In this document: positions 35,187 to 47,490 of the stretch, piece by piece
Position numbering within the stretch: position 1 is the stretch's first letter
Layout: every line of letters begins with the position of its first letter
DNA from: Microvelia longipes
Taxonomy: Eukaryota > Arthropoda > Insecta > Hemiptera > Veliidae
Reading direction: 5' to 3'
Length of the DNA: 64,000 nucleotides
Assembly (NCBI GenBank): GCA_018340805.1
Contig: JACMZG010001913.1
Location: 38,675,132-38,739,131 of the forward strand
Position numbers and translations under genes: made by a program
The notes under the pieces: generated by a model
What the model was told of the DNA's origin: nothing
Database searches by the model: none
Seen by the model: the letters and a program-made list of their open reading frames with translations, nothing else

Positions 35187-35955
35187 CTTAGAATAATATT
35201 AATATGGAAGGAGCATAGGACCGTTAATACAATGAAATTCTGCTAATGACACGAAAGCCAGTTTGTGGTGCTTAAGACACTGGTGGTCTTATGTAGGGTT
35301 GCCACCCTAACAACAGAACATTATTTTATAAATGTGTCATAAATATCCATTATTGAAAAAGTTCGTTAAAACAAATGTAATAATTAAAAAAATACAGCTA
35401 AGTAAGTAATAAAATCGGTCTTGAAAACCAAAAAGGTTAACTGAGTATGTAAATCTACATTTAGTTGACCAAAACTACTTTAACATATTCTTAATTTAAA
35501 AACGTTAAAATACAAGTTAAAATGCTTCAAAAAGTATAATGCACCAATACTTATATTAGTATGTAATGAATAATCGAACATTAAATAAATAAATAAATGC
35601 CCGTTTTAGGGCCTTTCGGCCCATCAGGGTATTCACCCTGCGGGAACCTCCTCAGGTTGGTAGCATCTACTACACTCTAAGAATTAATTAAAGTTGGCCA
35701 AATCTTTTTAATATAAATACTATTCATAAAATCTTAGAGCATAGCCCGGGCTGTGAACCCCGGACCTCCGGTGCCGAAATCGAACGTCTTTACGATAACG
35801 GCCACGGAGGCAGATTAATCGAACATTAATTAAAATAATAATTTATTTAGCAACCGGAAGTATTGCTAACTTTTTTATAAGCAAATTGTGTATTGTTAGT
35901 GTGGCAGCATTTCATAAGATTATCAGTGAGCTGGCTTTATGTTATAATTTTAGAA
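35187..35955. mobile_element. Decayed relative of the 31883 MITE, interrupted by a SINE
   Basis: The left end CTTAGAATAATATTAATATG matches the MITE terminus. GGAAGGAGCATAGGACCG, GACACGAAAGCCAG and ATTATTTTATAAATGTGTCA follow in order. The right half (CAACCGGAAGTATTGCTAAC, GTGTGGCAGCATTTCATAAG) is present but the final terminus has decayed. The SINE at 35584-35815 sits inside. Confidence 0.8.
35584..35815 (-). mobile_element. tRNA-derived SINE, copy 2, with 13-bp target duplication
   Basis: Minus-strand copy of the SINE at 27046-27283, with head ATCTGCCTCCGTGGCCGTTA and 3' module TGGGCCGAAAGGCCCTAAAA. It ends in a (TTTA)n tail (plus-strand AATAAATAAATAAAT). TAATCGAACATTA occurs at 35571-35583 and 35816-35828, an exact 13-bp duplication that proves retroposition. 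The B box is mutated (GGTTCACAGCC). Confidence 0.95.
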
Positions 35956-35959
35956 GATT

Positions 35960-37374
35960 TAGCTTACTAATGTATAGCGTGCAGAATAAATATTCCTGCT
36001 CAACCTTTAAAAAATCCAGAAAGTTTAACTTAAAAGTCAAAGTTTTCCTGATAAGACTTTAACGCATAAATCGAATAATCTAATAGAAATGGACTGCTGA
36101 ACAAGATATCAATAATTCCAAAGTAAATTCGCCCGGCTTGAGGAACACAACCCAGAATTATTTTATACTTATAAACTAAAATAGTGTAAATAAACAATAA
36201 ACTTAACTCAAGCTTTAGGTGATTCGAGTTATTCAGTCTTATTGTCTCTGGAGCTGTTCTATTCGACTAAAAACATAAAATTCGATACTCCAATTTCGTT
36301 AAACTTCCGTGTCGTAACTTTTACGTTTACTTGCCATGGTTATTTCGGTTTTTAAGTTACTTATAATATGACACACGTTTAAAATCAGTTGGCAGCGTGG
36401 GAAAATAATGCGAGGGAGCCAATGAGACTTAGTTTAGAGACTTATTTCCTTTACTTCATTTCTTTAAACTTTATGTTGACAACATGTGCTAAACTCGATA
36501 ATTTTTGGTACCTTACGCTATCAGAAGGTAAATATAACATGAATTAAGATTTACTAGAATAACAACAGTGCAAATTACCTTTTTAAAAAAACACGCAAAC
36601 ATTGTCGCTGAATATTACAATGTAAAATCGTTAATTACTTTTTGATACCAGTTTCAAGTGCAGGTTGACTCTTCTTTATAAATATTAAATTTTTCATAAA
36701 AAACGCCGAGATATTAATTATTTAATTCCTTTTTGAAGTTTTAATTTTTCCCACTTAGAGAGGGAGATGCATCAAATTGAAGTGGCTTTTTTGTTTTTTA
36801 ATGATAACTTTTTTTTGTAAAGGTAAATGTTGTATTAACCATTTTTTTAATTGACAAAATTTAACATATTAAAAGTAAAGCTTAATTGGATGTTGAAAAA
36901 TTTAAATTATCCATAAAAAAAATGTTTAATAAATAACTTGATTAGGTTTTTGTTCAGAATAAAAAAAACCTTTTTAAACTTTTTTATACCAAAATAAATA
37001 ACATTATAAAATAGTTGTGATTAATAAATAACACCAACAACCACGTCTCTCCACTACTAGTAGAGAGACGTGGTTGTTGGTGTTATTTATTGTGAAGTAC
37101 TCCACGGCGCTTTTAAAAGTCAGTTGTGATTAATTTTTTTTTCGTTATTATATCGATTTCTTCCTTTGTAATAGTTTAAGAATTTAAAATAGCTTATATA
37201 AGAGAATTTTGTTAAATAGATGTTACATATCTATCATTTCATGATTCTTCGCCCTTGAAATGGGGTAAAATTATACAAATTCATTTTCCCAAATCTAAAA
37301 AAACTAGCAAAACGATTCTTAATTTAATTAAATGTATGTAATTTATACTTATAACTCAAACCAAGCAGTCAAGA
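35960..37374. other. Unassigned AT-rich DNA
   Basis: No gene is recognised. A lone terminus-like word TAAATTCGCCCGGCTTGAGG to CCAGAATTATTT (36122-36165) belongs to the TIR family of 27285-27631. 36690-37000 has many poly-A/T runs. Confidence 0.4.
37023..37091. repeat. Perfect 28-bp hairpin
   Basis: Arms 37023-37050 and 37064-37091 are exact reverse complements (AATAAATAACACCAACAACC... and inverse). The loop is 13 bases and itself contains CTACTAGTAG. The stretch is less AT-rich than its surroundings. A miRNA-like or MITE-remnant structure is possible. Confidence 0.95.
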
Positions 37375-37375
37375 A

Positions 37376-37684
37376 AATAATATTTTACGCGTTTTATTAT
37401 TTTTCGAAATTTTTGGTAAGTCATTAATTGCGGTTAATTACGTCATATAAACAACAATTTCCCGGATTGCTCAATTAGACTTAATGATTGATTTTTGTGT
37501 ATCTTGTCACAACTACTCTGGGAGCTAAGATAATTACAGAGACACAAACACGCACACATACAGAGAGCCGACTTTGTAAAAACCACTCAGGAGGCCTTAA
37601 AAACCTCTGAAAGAATTCATATGAAATCCCGGTCCCCACTGTTATGAAAACAATAATTCTCCTATATAATGATGAAAAATAAAA
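37376..37684 (-). repeat. 5S-derived repeat, 5' half
   Basis: Contains ACGCGTTTTATTATTTTTCG, TTAATTGCGGTTAATTACGT, CACACATACAGAGAGCCGAC, AAAAACCACTCAGGAGGCCT and GAAATCCCGGTC in minus-strand family order. The terminal hairpin is degraded and the 5S module absent. Confidence 0.75.
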
Positions 37685-38440
37685 AATATGTTTTTCCAGA
37701 ATGTAGCAGCATTCTAGTAAAAAATATGTAAAATTTGTTTAGTCTTAAAAATTTCTTCTACTGCCAATTTTGAGCAGTGTCTTAATTTTACACTTTCTGC
37801 ACTAATACGCGGAAAAAATATGCAAGGGACAAAATGTTTACTATTTTCCAAAAGCTCACTTGTTTTACCAAAATGACCTAAATAGCCTCTCAATAAGTGT
37901 ACCTTACAATTTAATTTTTTACTGTTTTATTCGTAAAATCCGATTTTGCGTGGGTTAAGTACACTACCAAAAAAAAGTTCCCTTTACACAAAAGGTACCG
38001 AAAGTTTTATTAATTTATTTCTAATATTTTATGAATTGAAAGGGGAAGAGTAGGTTTTATTCTACTCTGTTCAATTAAATACTTTATTTTTCCATTCTTG
38101 GTCATTAATCGTCGTTTCGCTTTGAAATACGGGAAATAAAATTAAATTTAAAATTTTCTTTAATGATTCATATTCTCTAAATAGATGATGAGAAAATTAA
38201 AATGTAAAAAGATTTGAGCCAGGGAACATTTTAAGCCTGATATTTTACTTACCATCCTTCATTTACTAAGTTTTGTTCTAAATACTAAATTTAAGTAAGT
38301 TAGAGTCACTTGATTTTGCTATTGCTTTAACTAATGATTAATATAACCCTATAATTATGATTAGAAGACCTTAATGAAATAGTAGCGTCTTTTGTTTTAG
38401 AAAGTCTTATCAATGGGAGGGAGGTAATTAGATCTTATTC
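37685..38440. other. Unassigned AT-rich DNA
   Basis: No coding, RNA or family-repeat signal is recognised. Confidence 0.35.
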
Positions 38441-38603
38441 ATTATTCACGCTTTTGAGGAGGAATAGATCTAAAATAAAAAACTAATTTTGCCGAGCTTT
38501 CGATATAATTTTATCTTTTAAGAGATACTAATTATATCGAAAGCTCGGCAAAATTAGTTTTTCTATTATTTTGGGCTGATTCCTCCTCAAAAGCTTGAAT
38601 AAT
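38441..38603. repeat. Foldback element with ~80-bp arms and almost no loop
   Basis: Arms 38441-38519 and 38520-38603 are inverted copies. A perfect core spans AACTAATTTTGCCGAGCTTT and beyond, and a slightly bulged outer part contains CTTTTGAGGAGGAAT. The total of about 160 bases, with no spacer, resembles a hairpin MITE or long pre-miRNA. Confidence 0.9.
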
Positions 38604-40125
38604 TGAAAATAGAGGTCCCTATAAAGTTTTTTATCTTATTCATTGAAATTTAGAACTTTTAGGAATACATTTCGTTTATACTGTAATGATTGAAGTTATG
38701 AATAACTGTTTTTACCTCCACAACTGGATGTTAATGCAATTGTGCCCCAAAGGTATTTTTCATCTTCTAGATGACCAAGCAACTATCACCAATCACCATT
38801 GCTGATCAATACTAACCATAAATTATCAATAATAATAAATACTATAATGTCAACGCTAACAATGTTATTGACAATTTTATTTATGTCCCGAAACATCTTT
38901 ATCTTTTCTAAATATTGATAATTTCTATGTCATGTGATCCGAATTAGAGGAAAATGTTTAATAATTCACTTTATCAATTCTTGTTTCAGATTAGAATCAA
39001 GCATTCCTATTGTCGAAATGAAAGCTTATTCCAGGCAAGTAATATTGTTCAATTTTTCATTTTTTTTTTAAATATAAGTCTTCTCCAACAATTGAAAATT
39101 CCTTGTGGCCTGATAGAAATATTCACTCATTAATTTTTTTTAGCTTTGGAGAAAAAACCTCCCCCTTTCTAAGGGTGGCCTCCCCAAACCAAATCAAACT
39201 CGTGTGTGGAGATTTTTTTAAACAATTTTTTTCTTCTGTTCCCATGGTGATTTTTTTTCTATTGGCAAAATCCCTAAATAAAAAAAAAAATTACAAAAAA
39301 TCCTTGAGCACAATTATGCATTGTATTTTTTTCTGGTTCGAAATCTAGAAAACGTCCATTTGAAAAAAATGTGGATGGGGGATAAAAAGCGGTGGAAAAA
39401 AAATCGGATAATTTTCAGCATTGGCTTAGGCAGGGGAGGGGGCATATAAGGGGAATCTGATTTTTTTCCAATTGAAACGGAATATTATTAGGAGGGGGGC
39501 TCCAAACTCTGAATAAGGGGTATGATTTTTTAAATTTTTTTTTTCTGTTCCCTCCTGTCCATATATCGATTGAGAAAGCCTCGATATGAATGCTTGAGGC
39601 GGGAATCAAATAATAATACTTTTTGGATTTTTTTTCAACCCCATCCCACCAATATCGACGATATATTCTTTTGTTTTTTTTCTGCCGCTGCTGTGGATTT
39701 AAAATTAATGAAAAGATTTTTTTTTTTCATTTTTATTGTTGTATTATTTATAATTATTGATTTATTGTTATTCTCGAGGAATAACCAAATATCTGCAATT
39801 GTTATATTGTTACACAAATATTTAAATATTAAATTTACATTAATTTACATTATTGCAGAAATGTTTATTTTAAATTTAGCGAATTTTGAATAGAAAATAA
39901 CGCGTATTTTCTTTTATTTTATGAGTCATATACTTGTAAAAAAAGAAAATAATTCTCTAGAAATCCTCAAATTATTGGTTCAGTTGTGTTTAAATTAAAA
40001 AAAAAGTTTTTCTTGTTGTAAGACTTAAGGCGTAATTGTATTAAAATCAAATTTAGGTACAGAAATATAAAAAAGTTTTAAATTATATTTATTTGTGAAA
40101 ATTTCGCATAAGAAATAATAATTTT
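38604..40125. other. Unassigned DNA with T and G homopolymers
   Basis: No gene is recognised. 39060-39760 is dominated by poly-T and poly-A/G runs. The overlapping frames at 39103-39348, 39415-39609 and 39570-39893 are phenylalanine/isoleucine-rich chance frames. Confidence 0.4.
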
Positions 40126-40455
40126 GGTTTTGCGATTTGATTTTAGGGCTTTTAATTATTCTCAAAATCAAAAGCATTTGAATATCCAATTTACTACCAG
40201 CAAGAAATTTGTTATTTATTGGTTGTAAATACTATAAGGAAAGTGGTGCAATGTTATGCCGGAAATTATTATCAACTAATAATAACAGTACAATCATGTA
40301 ACTAGACATTATAATTACTTATTATTAAAATTTTGGTTTTTGAGTATTTATTATTAGATTTGTTTAAAAACATCGGTGATGATTTTGCACAATGAATGCA
40401 TGTTAACTGCGGCTTGTCAGTGCTCAGGGGGTGGCAAGTACTTACCTTCCTCTTA

Positions 40456-40467
40456 TATATGTATATA

Positions 40468-40523
<56 letters not shown>

Positions 40524-40540
40524 TATATATATAATATATA

Positions 40541-40576
<36 letters not shown>

Positions 40577-40640
40577 GTGTGTGTGAGTATGTATGGATGT
40601 TTATATATGTGTATTTATATTGTATATGTGTGTGTATGTA
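40456..40640. repeat. (TA)n-(TG)n microsatellite
   Basis: TA repeat followed by a TG repeat and degenerate TGTATATA text. The counterpart in the second copy is at about 45500-45615. Confidence 0.9.
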
Positions 40641-40692
40641 TATATATTTTTATATAAGAGTACATATATTTAAATTGTGAGGACCCACCTAG

Positions 40693-40920
40693 GAAAATGT
40701 AACAAGCTAAAAGCTATGCTACATCTGGGAACTGTTCCATCATTCGGTATTCGTCATACTTGATGACTCAACATAATGTCATGTCTTACTCTGTTTCGTT
40801 ACGTGTAACTCATCAGTAACGAAACAGAGTGGAACATGACATTATGTCGAGCCATCAATAATGTCGAATGATGGAACAGTTCCCAGATGTAGAGCATTGC
40901 ATGTTGCTAGTTACATTTTC
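40693..40920. repeat. Foldback element with ~110-bp arms
   Basis: Arms 40693-40802 and 40816-40920 are inverted copies: GAAAATGTAAC, CATCTGGGAACTGTTCCATC, ACATAATGTCATGT and CTCTGTTTCGTTAC, each with its inverse. The loop is 13 bases (GTGTAACTCATCA). No coding. A noisy second copy lies at about 45735-45975. Confidence 0.9.
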
Positions 40921-40997
40921 TGTGTGTCTCTCGCACAATTATATTGTGTCAAATATTAACAATATATGTACAACTAGTTTTATATAGCCATTTAGCA

Positions 40998-41100
40998 TGG
41001 GAAGGTAGGTTTACTCCAACTTTTCTATCTCATACAACGTTCATGGAGTCATATAAGTTTTCTTAGCGCGTCATTCTCTTTATTCAAGATCCTTGTCATT
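40998..41100 (-). mobile_element. Partial copy of the CAAGGATCTT MITE
   Basis: CATGGGAAGGTAGGTTTA and a GCGCGTCATTCTCTTTATTC-AAGATCCTTG terminus match the right half of the MITE at 53041-53220. The other terminus is missing. Confidence 0.65.
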
Positions 41101-41964
41101 AATACAGAACCTGACGTAATTCAGGCCACTTGTCAATTTCATTAGGTTTAAATCAACATGATACAATTTCTAATGTTCTATAATTACCAGATTGGAGACT
41201 ATATTCATATTTATGACAATCCAAGAAACCAAAACCTTTAAATGCACCGAGCTAAAGTCCCTTAATAGTAATATATTAAGGCACAGCAATTATTGATTAG
41301 TCAGCAATTAGTTATTTAATTAAAATGTTTTAATCTGTAAAGAGTATAATATTTTGGTATAAAACCATAAAATAAAATTGCTACGACTACAAAACTTGTA
41401 TATAAATGCAAAAAGAGTTTTGAATTATTAAGAAATTAATTTTTGAAAGGATAATTACAGTAGTGTAATATAATTGTTTCAATACAATTACAATACAATT
41501 ACATTTATGACGCTGTTGGGGTCTATGTCTGTAAAAAACTAATAAACATTACCGGAAACCTTTACTTGCTTTTACTACCTAATAATTACAGTTTAACTAA
41601 TTACACCGGATATTATAAACCTACTTAATTACCTTTTATTGAGAAATGTTGGTTTTTTTAAATGAGACTTTATCATTTTGGAGACAAGAAGGTTTCTGTG
41701 TCTGGCATATTTTTTTTAAATAAATTACGTCTTTAGAAAATTTTATTTTTATAATGGGTACGATTTTTGTTTTAGCTGGACTGAATAAATATAATACGGA
41801 GTTGATATTTCATAGCTTTTAATTAATAAAAAAATTATCAATTACTTTTAAAAGTTCATAAGTTACTTTTTCTTAGTGGTGCTAAATCTAATAAAACTAA
41901 GTTGTTGTCAATTTAATAAACCTAAGTAAATAACTGAAACGTCGAAAAGTAATAGTGAGAATTA

Positions 41965-42310
41965 GATACGGGTTGCCTCGGAACTTTTGCTCATCACATC
42001 GGATTTTCTACACCCTTCTCTACTTCGGATTCGCTTCGCTCGTGCTATAAATATTAAAATTGCTAAATTATTCTGCAACACGTCATCGCTGCTTCGCTCG
42101 AGATAGTACATACATTAGTTCTATTCCCAGCGGTCACTCATTCAGGCACTGGCCTCGCTCAATGCAGCTTACTTTTTATGATGCAATAAAATCATAGATA
42201 CTTGCCGTGTAAAACAAATTTGAATATATTTATTAAATACTTGTAAATTTAAACTTAATTTGATAATTTTTTGATTTTTTCAAACGAAATACAAAAAAAT
42301 TGTGTAGATT
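41965..42310 (-). repeat. 5S-derived repeat, 3' part with 5S module
   Basis: Tail words CTCGGAACTTTTGCTCATCA, TCGGATTCGCTTCGCTCGTG and GCTGCTTCGCTCGAG come first. The 5S module follows at 42125-42181 (inverse: CATAAAAAGTAAGCTGCATT and GAGTGACCGCTGGGAATAG). The 5' half is missing. Confidence 0.8.
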
Positions 42311-43520
42311 TTTTAGGGAAAAACGAATAAAATGTAGGTAGTAAAGTATTTAGCGACATTAGATTTAGTTTATAAAATATAAGACGTCCGCTAAAAAGCT
42401 AAAATTTTAGAGATTAGGTACGACTGTCTTGAGAGTTGACGTGTGATTTGTTAGTACCTTTTTTCCCGCCAAACGAATTAAGTTGATTATTAATATTAGT
42501 AATCCTGTGTTTTTATTTAATTGATGGTCATAGAGGATATTAGGCATTGTTTATCTAGAGTAGTTATCTTATAGTTAAATTAAAATATTGTAGTATTGAT
42601 TATCTTACAAGAAAAAAAGGTAAATATCTTTATGGTTGGTTACTATAATGAGATAATAAGAAATAATTAATAATAATATGAATTAATGCTGAAATGAGAT
42701 AAAACAATAATTAACGGTTTATGGACTTATTTGTTCTTATCGTTCTATTAACATTTAACTCTTTTATGATCATCCTAACACAATATTTATAAGGTTGTTC
42801 TCTATTTTTGTTTTCTTATAGCAGTTAAAAAGCTTATTTTGTTTATTAAGTTAGTTGTAAAATTACATTTAAAAATATTTTATTAAAACCAAAAAAAGAC
42901 TAATTTATTTTTTATTAAAAAAAAAGTTGATTAAACCGCCCGTTCATAAGTGGACAACCCCATTCGTGAGGGACAAAAAAATTGGTAGATCAAGGAATCT
43001 AATTGAAAGGTCTAAGGGCGCGCAGTCCAACCCCTTCGAGCACACAATGTGAATTGTTAACGGGTATCTCAAACAAATCATTTTTTGAGCCCCGAATTTA
43101 TATATTAAAAAATAAAAAATGAGGGACACCTCAGCACATCCAATTAACCACTATGAGGCTTTTTGGCGTTTCTTTACCAGATAAAAAAATGTGCTGCCCT
43201 AATATAAGAAAATTATTAATTTGACTCACGATCATGTATAGTCCTTTACATATCGCCTGGAATGCAGAGAGGGGCAAACAAGGTTAGAATTACTGAAGGG
43301 TCTTAACTACAAATTAAAACTTCTTTATTTAAAAAGAAAATATTAATCTAACCATTGATAGGTTAGAGACACAAATAAGTTTTTTTTATATGATTTATTG
43401 ACGCTCATAAATAAATATGCTAATTTGAGTTGTTAATAAGTTTTGGCCTGTTTACTTACTGTAGACTTTTAATTGTTAGTTCTTGATATACTTCGATACC
43501 TTGCCGTTATCTTCTTTTTC
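42311..43520. other. Unassigned AT-rich DNA within duplicated block
   Basis: No gene is recognised. The frame at 42944-43129 is not conserved in the second copy of the block, which argues against coding. Confidence 0.45.
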
Positions 43521-43571
43521 ATATAGAGCCGGACCTATATGAAATGAACCTTTCTTTTTTTTCTTTATTTT

Positions 43572-44100
43572 CCAAGAGGCCGGACCTAAAAAATGTGTGT
43601 ACTCATTTTGTTCTTACTTCACCAAATTATTTTTCTGAAATAATTACCTTAAATTGTGAAGGAAAAACCAGTAGCTGCCGTATACCGATGAGCCCGTTCA
43701 TGATTGCTTCCAAAAGGTATAGAATCTCTCGAAATATCCGTTGTCGATAATGGGTTCCTTTAGGTCGTGACAAAAGGATGGAAGAGAAATTTTTTTATAG
43801 GGTGATTGAATGTTTCATAACATGTTGGTTTAACATTAAATCAGGTGACGACAACCGAAGTTATGGCTTTTTCGCGAGTGTAGAAAAGTAGTATAAATTG
43901 ATTACTCGAGTAGATGGTGCGTTGGACCAAATTATTGGTTTTGGTTGTATTTTTGGTCATTTAAATGAATATTTCAGTTGTAGTTATCCGAATGATCATA
44001 ATAACACCGTTTATAAAGAAGTTTTTATCAGCATTAAATATGTTTTTTATGTGACCTACAGCGGCGCGTATTGGCAAGAAAACTGATATTATGATTTAAT
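43572..44100. mobile_element. Long-TIR element (15669/22919 family), noisy copy
   Basis: Starts CCAAGAGGCCGGACCTAAAA and carries TGTGTACTCATTTTGTTCTT and AAGTTATGGCTTTTTC-type blocks. Many indels compared with 22919-23600 suggest unpolished sequence. A duplicated AGAGCCGGACC lies just upstream at 43526. It is cut off by the assembly gap. Confidence 0.75.
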
Positions 44101-44139
44101 ATATATGTATTATATGATATGTATTATATTAGTAATATG

Positions 44140-45139
44140 NNNNNNNNNNNNNNNNNNNNNNNNNNNNNNNNNNNNNNNNNNNNNNNNNNNNNNNNNNNNN
44201 NNNNNNNNNNNNNNNNNNNNNNNNNNNNNNNNNNNNNNNNNNNNNNNNNNNNNNNNNNNNNNNNNNNNNNNNNNNNNNNNNNNNNNNNNNNNNNNNNNNN
44301 NNNNNNNNNNNNNNNNNNNNNNNNNNNNNNNNNNNNNNNNNNNNNNNNNNNNNNNNNNNNNNNNNNNNNNNNNNNNNNNNNNNNNNNNNNNNNNNNNNNN
44401 NNNNNNNNNNNNNNNNNNNNNNNNNNNNNNNNNNNNNNNNNNNNNNNNNNNNNNNNNNNNNNNNNNNNNNNNNNNNNNNNNNNNNNNNNNNNNNNNNNNN
44501 NNNNNNNNNNNNNNNNNNNNNNNNNNNNNNNNNNNNNNNNNNNNNNNNNNNNNNNNNNNNNNNNNNNNNNNNNNNNNNNNNNNNNNNNNNNNNNNNNNNN
44601 NNNNNNNNNNNNNNNNNNNNNNNNNNNNNNNNNNNNNNNNNNNNNNNNNNNNNNNNNNNNNNNNNNNNNNNNNNNNNNNNNNNNNNNNNNNNNNNNNNNN
44701 NNNNNNNNNNNNNNNNNNNNNNNNNNNNNNNNNNNNNNNNNNNNNNNNNNNNNNNNNNNNNNNNNNNNNNNNNNNNNNNNNNNNNNNNNNNNNNNNNNNN
44801 NNNNNNNNNNNNNNNNNNNNNNNNNNNNNNNNNNNNNNNNNNNNNNNNNNNNNNNNNNNNNNNNNNNNNNNNNNNNNNNNNNNNNNNNNNNNNNNNNNNN
44901 NNNNNNNNNNNNNNNNNNNNNNNNNNNNNNNNNNNNNNNNNNNNNNNNNNNNNNNNNNNNNNNNNNNNNNNNNNNNNNNNNNNNNNNNNNNNNNNNNNNN
45001 NNNNNNNNNNNNNNNNNNNNNNNNNNNNNNNNNNNNNNNNNNNNNNNNNNNNNNNNNNNNNNNNNNNNNNNNNNNNNNNNNNNNNNNNNNNNNNNNNNNN
45101 NNNNNNNNNNNNNNNNNNNNNNNNNNNNNNNNNNNNNNN
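44140..45139. other. Assembly gap of exactly 1000 N
   Basis: The run of N is exactly 1000, a conventional placeholder length rather than a measured size. Open frames reported across it have no meaning. Confidence 0.99.
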
Positions 45140-45734
45140 TTTGGTTTTGTCGATTGATTTGGTGCTTTTATATTAATTTCTCAATAATCAAAAGCTTAAT
45201 TTGAATTATCCATTTACTATTCCTCAAGATAATTTGTTATTTATTGTTGTATTATATACTTAATATGGAAAGTGTGTCAATTGTTTGCCGGAAATTATTA
45301 TCATACTATAGTAATAACATTACATATTGTAACTGAAACTATTAAAAATTTACTTTATTAGTCAATTTGGTTTTTGAGTTATTTTATATTTATGATTTGT
45401 TTATAAACCACATCGGTGATGATTTTGCACAGATGAATGCATGTACTTGCTGGCTTTTGTCAGTTTGCTTCAGGGGGGGCAAGTACTTATTCCTTCCTTA
45501 TTGTATAATATATATGTTATATAATATTATTATATAAATATATATAGTATATATATTAATATTATATATAATATAAAATATAATGTGGTTGTGTGTGTGT
45601 GTGTGCTGGGTGTGATTATGTATGATTTATATATGTTGTATTAATTATGGTTATATGTGTTGTTTAATTATAGATTTTTATATTAAGATGATCATATATT
45701 AAAATTGGTGAGATGTACCACCTACCTAAGTGAA

Positions 45735-45975
45735 AATTAATCAAGCTATAAAGTCTATGCTACATCTGGGAATCTGTTCATTCAGTTCGGTAGTTTCGTT
45801 CATACTGATTGACTCTAACATAAATGTCATGTCTTACCTGTTTCTGTTTACGTGAATCATTCGTAATTCGAATACGAGAGTGGAAATTGATATTATTGTT
45901 CGAGCCATTCAATAAGTCGAATTGATTGGATAAGTTCCCAGAGTGTATGAGATTGCATGTTGCTTAGTTATAATT
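45735..45975. repeat. Foldback element, second (noisy) copy
   Basis: Counterpart of 40693-40920, with TGCTACATCTGGGAATCTGT at left and AAGTTCCCAGAGTGTATGAG at right. The inverted pairing is damaged by indels. Confidence 0.7.
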
Positions 45976-47109
45976 TTTCTTGTGGCTCTCGCACAATTAT
46001 ATGTGGTCGAAATATAACATTATTATTATGTAATTCTATGTTTTATATTATAGTCCATTTAGCATGGGAAGGTAGGTTTATCGTCCAACTTTTTCTATCT
46101 TCATACAAGTCATGGGTTCATTTATATAGTTCTTAGCTGCGTCTATTCTCTGTATCAAGATCTCTTGTTCGTTAATACATAAACTCTGACGTTAATCAGG
46201 CCACTTGTCAATTCATAGTTTAATATCTAACATGATTATCATTATTCCTAATTGTCTTTATTATAATACCATATGGATGACTATATATTCATATTTATTG
46301 ACAATTTCCATGAATCTCCAAAACGCTTTTAATAATGCACCGAGCTATAAGTCCTCTTAATTAGTAATTATATTAAGGAACTCAGCAATTTATTGATTTA
46401 GTCCAGCAATTAGTTTATTTAATGTATAATATGTTTTATAATCTGTAAATGTATTATAATTTTGGTTATATTAACTCATTAAAAAGATTGCTTACGACTA
46501 CAAAACTTGTATATTATAATGAAGAAAGAGTTTTGAATTATTATAGGTAAATTAATTGAAAGGATAATTACAGTATGTGTAATTATAATTGTTTTAATAC
46601 AATTACTAATTACAATACATTTTATGACTGCTGTGGGGTTATGTCTGTAATAAAACTAATAAAACATTAACGGAAATCCTTTACGTTGCTTTTATCTATC
46701 TCTATAATTTAACTATGTTAATTCTAATTACATCCTGGATATTATTATAACCGTATCTTAATTTAACCTTAATTGAGAATGTTGGTTTTTTTAAATGAGA
46801 TTCTTTATCATTTGGGAGACAAGAAAGGTTTCTGTGCTTGTGCATATTGTTTTTTAAAATAAATTACGATCTTTAGAAATATTTTATTTTTATATATGGT
46901 ACGATTTTGTTTAGCTGGACGATAAATATTATTACGTGATGTTGATATTTCATAGCTTTTTAATTAATTAATAAATTATCATATTACTTTTTAAAAGTTC
47001 ATAAGTTACTTTTTCTTAGTGGTGCTAAATTCTAATAAAAACTAAGTTGTTGTCCCATTTTAATAAATCCTAAGTAAATAATTCTGAAACCGTCGAAAAG
47101 TATATAAGT

Positions 47110-47490
47110 GAGTAATTAGAACGGTGTTGCTCGTCGGAACTTTGCTTCATCACATTCGAATTTCTTACATCCTTCTCTATTCTTCGGATTCGCTTCGCTC
47201 TGTGCTATTAAAATATTTAAAATGCGTAAATTATTCTGCAACACGTCATTGGACCTCTGCTTCGCTCGTTTCAGATAGTAATATTAGTTCTATTCCCTAG
47301 CGGTCACGTCATTCATTGCACTGGGGCCTCGCTCAAATGTCAGCTTACTTTTTAATGATGCAATAAATCTATAGATACGTGCCGTTGTAAACAAAACTTA
47401 GAAATAACTTATTTATTACCTTAATTACTTTGCTAAATTTAAACTTAATTTGATAATTTGTGATTTTTTCAGAACCGAAAATACAGAAAA
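47110..47490 (-). repeat. 5S-derived repeat, 3' part, second copy in duplicated block
   Basis: Counterpart of 41965-42310. The 5S module is at about 47293-47360 with extra inserted bases. Confidence 0.7.

Larger units (their letters stand above)
40126..44100. repeat. Duplicated block, copy 1 (left of the N gap)
   Basis: This block recurs in the same order and orientation at 45140-49400. It covers a TA/TG microsatellite, a 110-bp-arm foldback, a MITE fragment, a 5S-repeat tail and a long-TIR element. Matching anchors include GGTGATGATTTTGCACA, TTTAGCATGGGAAGGTAGGT and TTTCCAAGAGGCCGGACC. Towards the gap (after about 43570) this copy itself gains many small indels, as expected at a low-coverage contig end. 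Confidence 0.9.

Noticed and set aside
39103..39893. Overlapping hydrophobic frames that look like membrane proteins
   Set aside because: Phenylalanine and isoleucine come from poly-T runs; frames overlap on both strands and lack start context or homology signals.
44105..45204. Open frames of 350 and 361 residues
   Set aside because: They consist of the 1000-N gap translated as X, with a few flanking codons.
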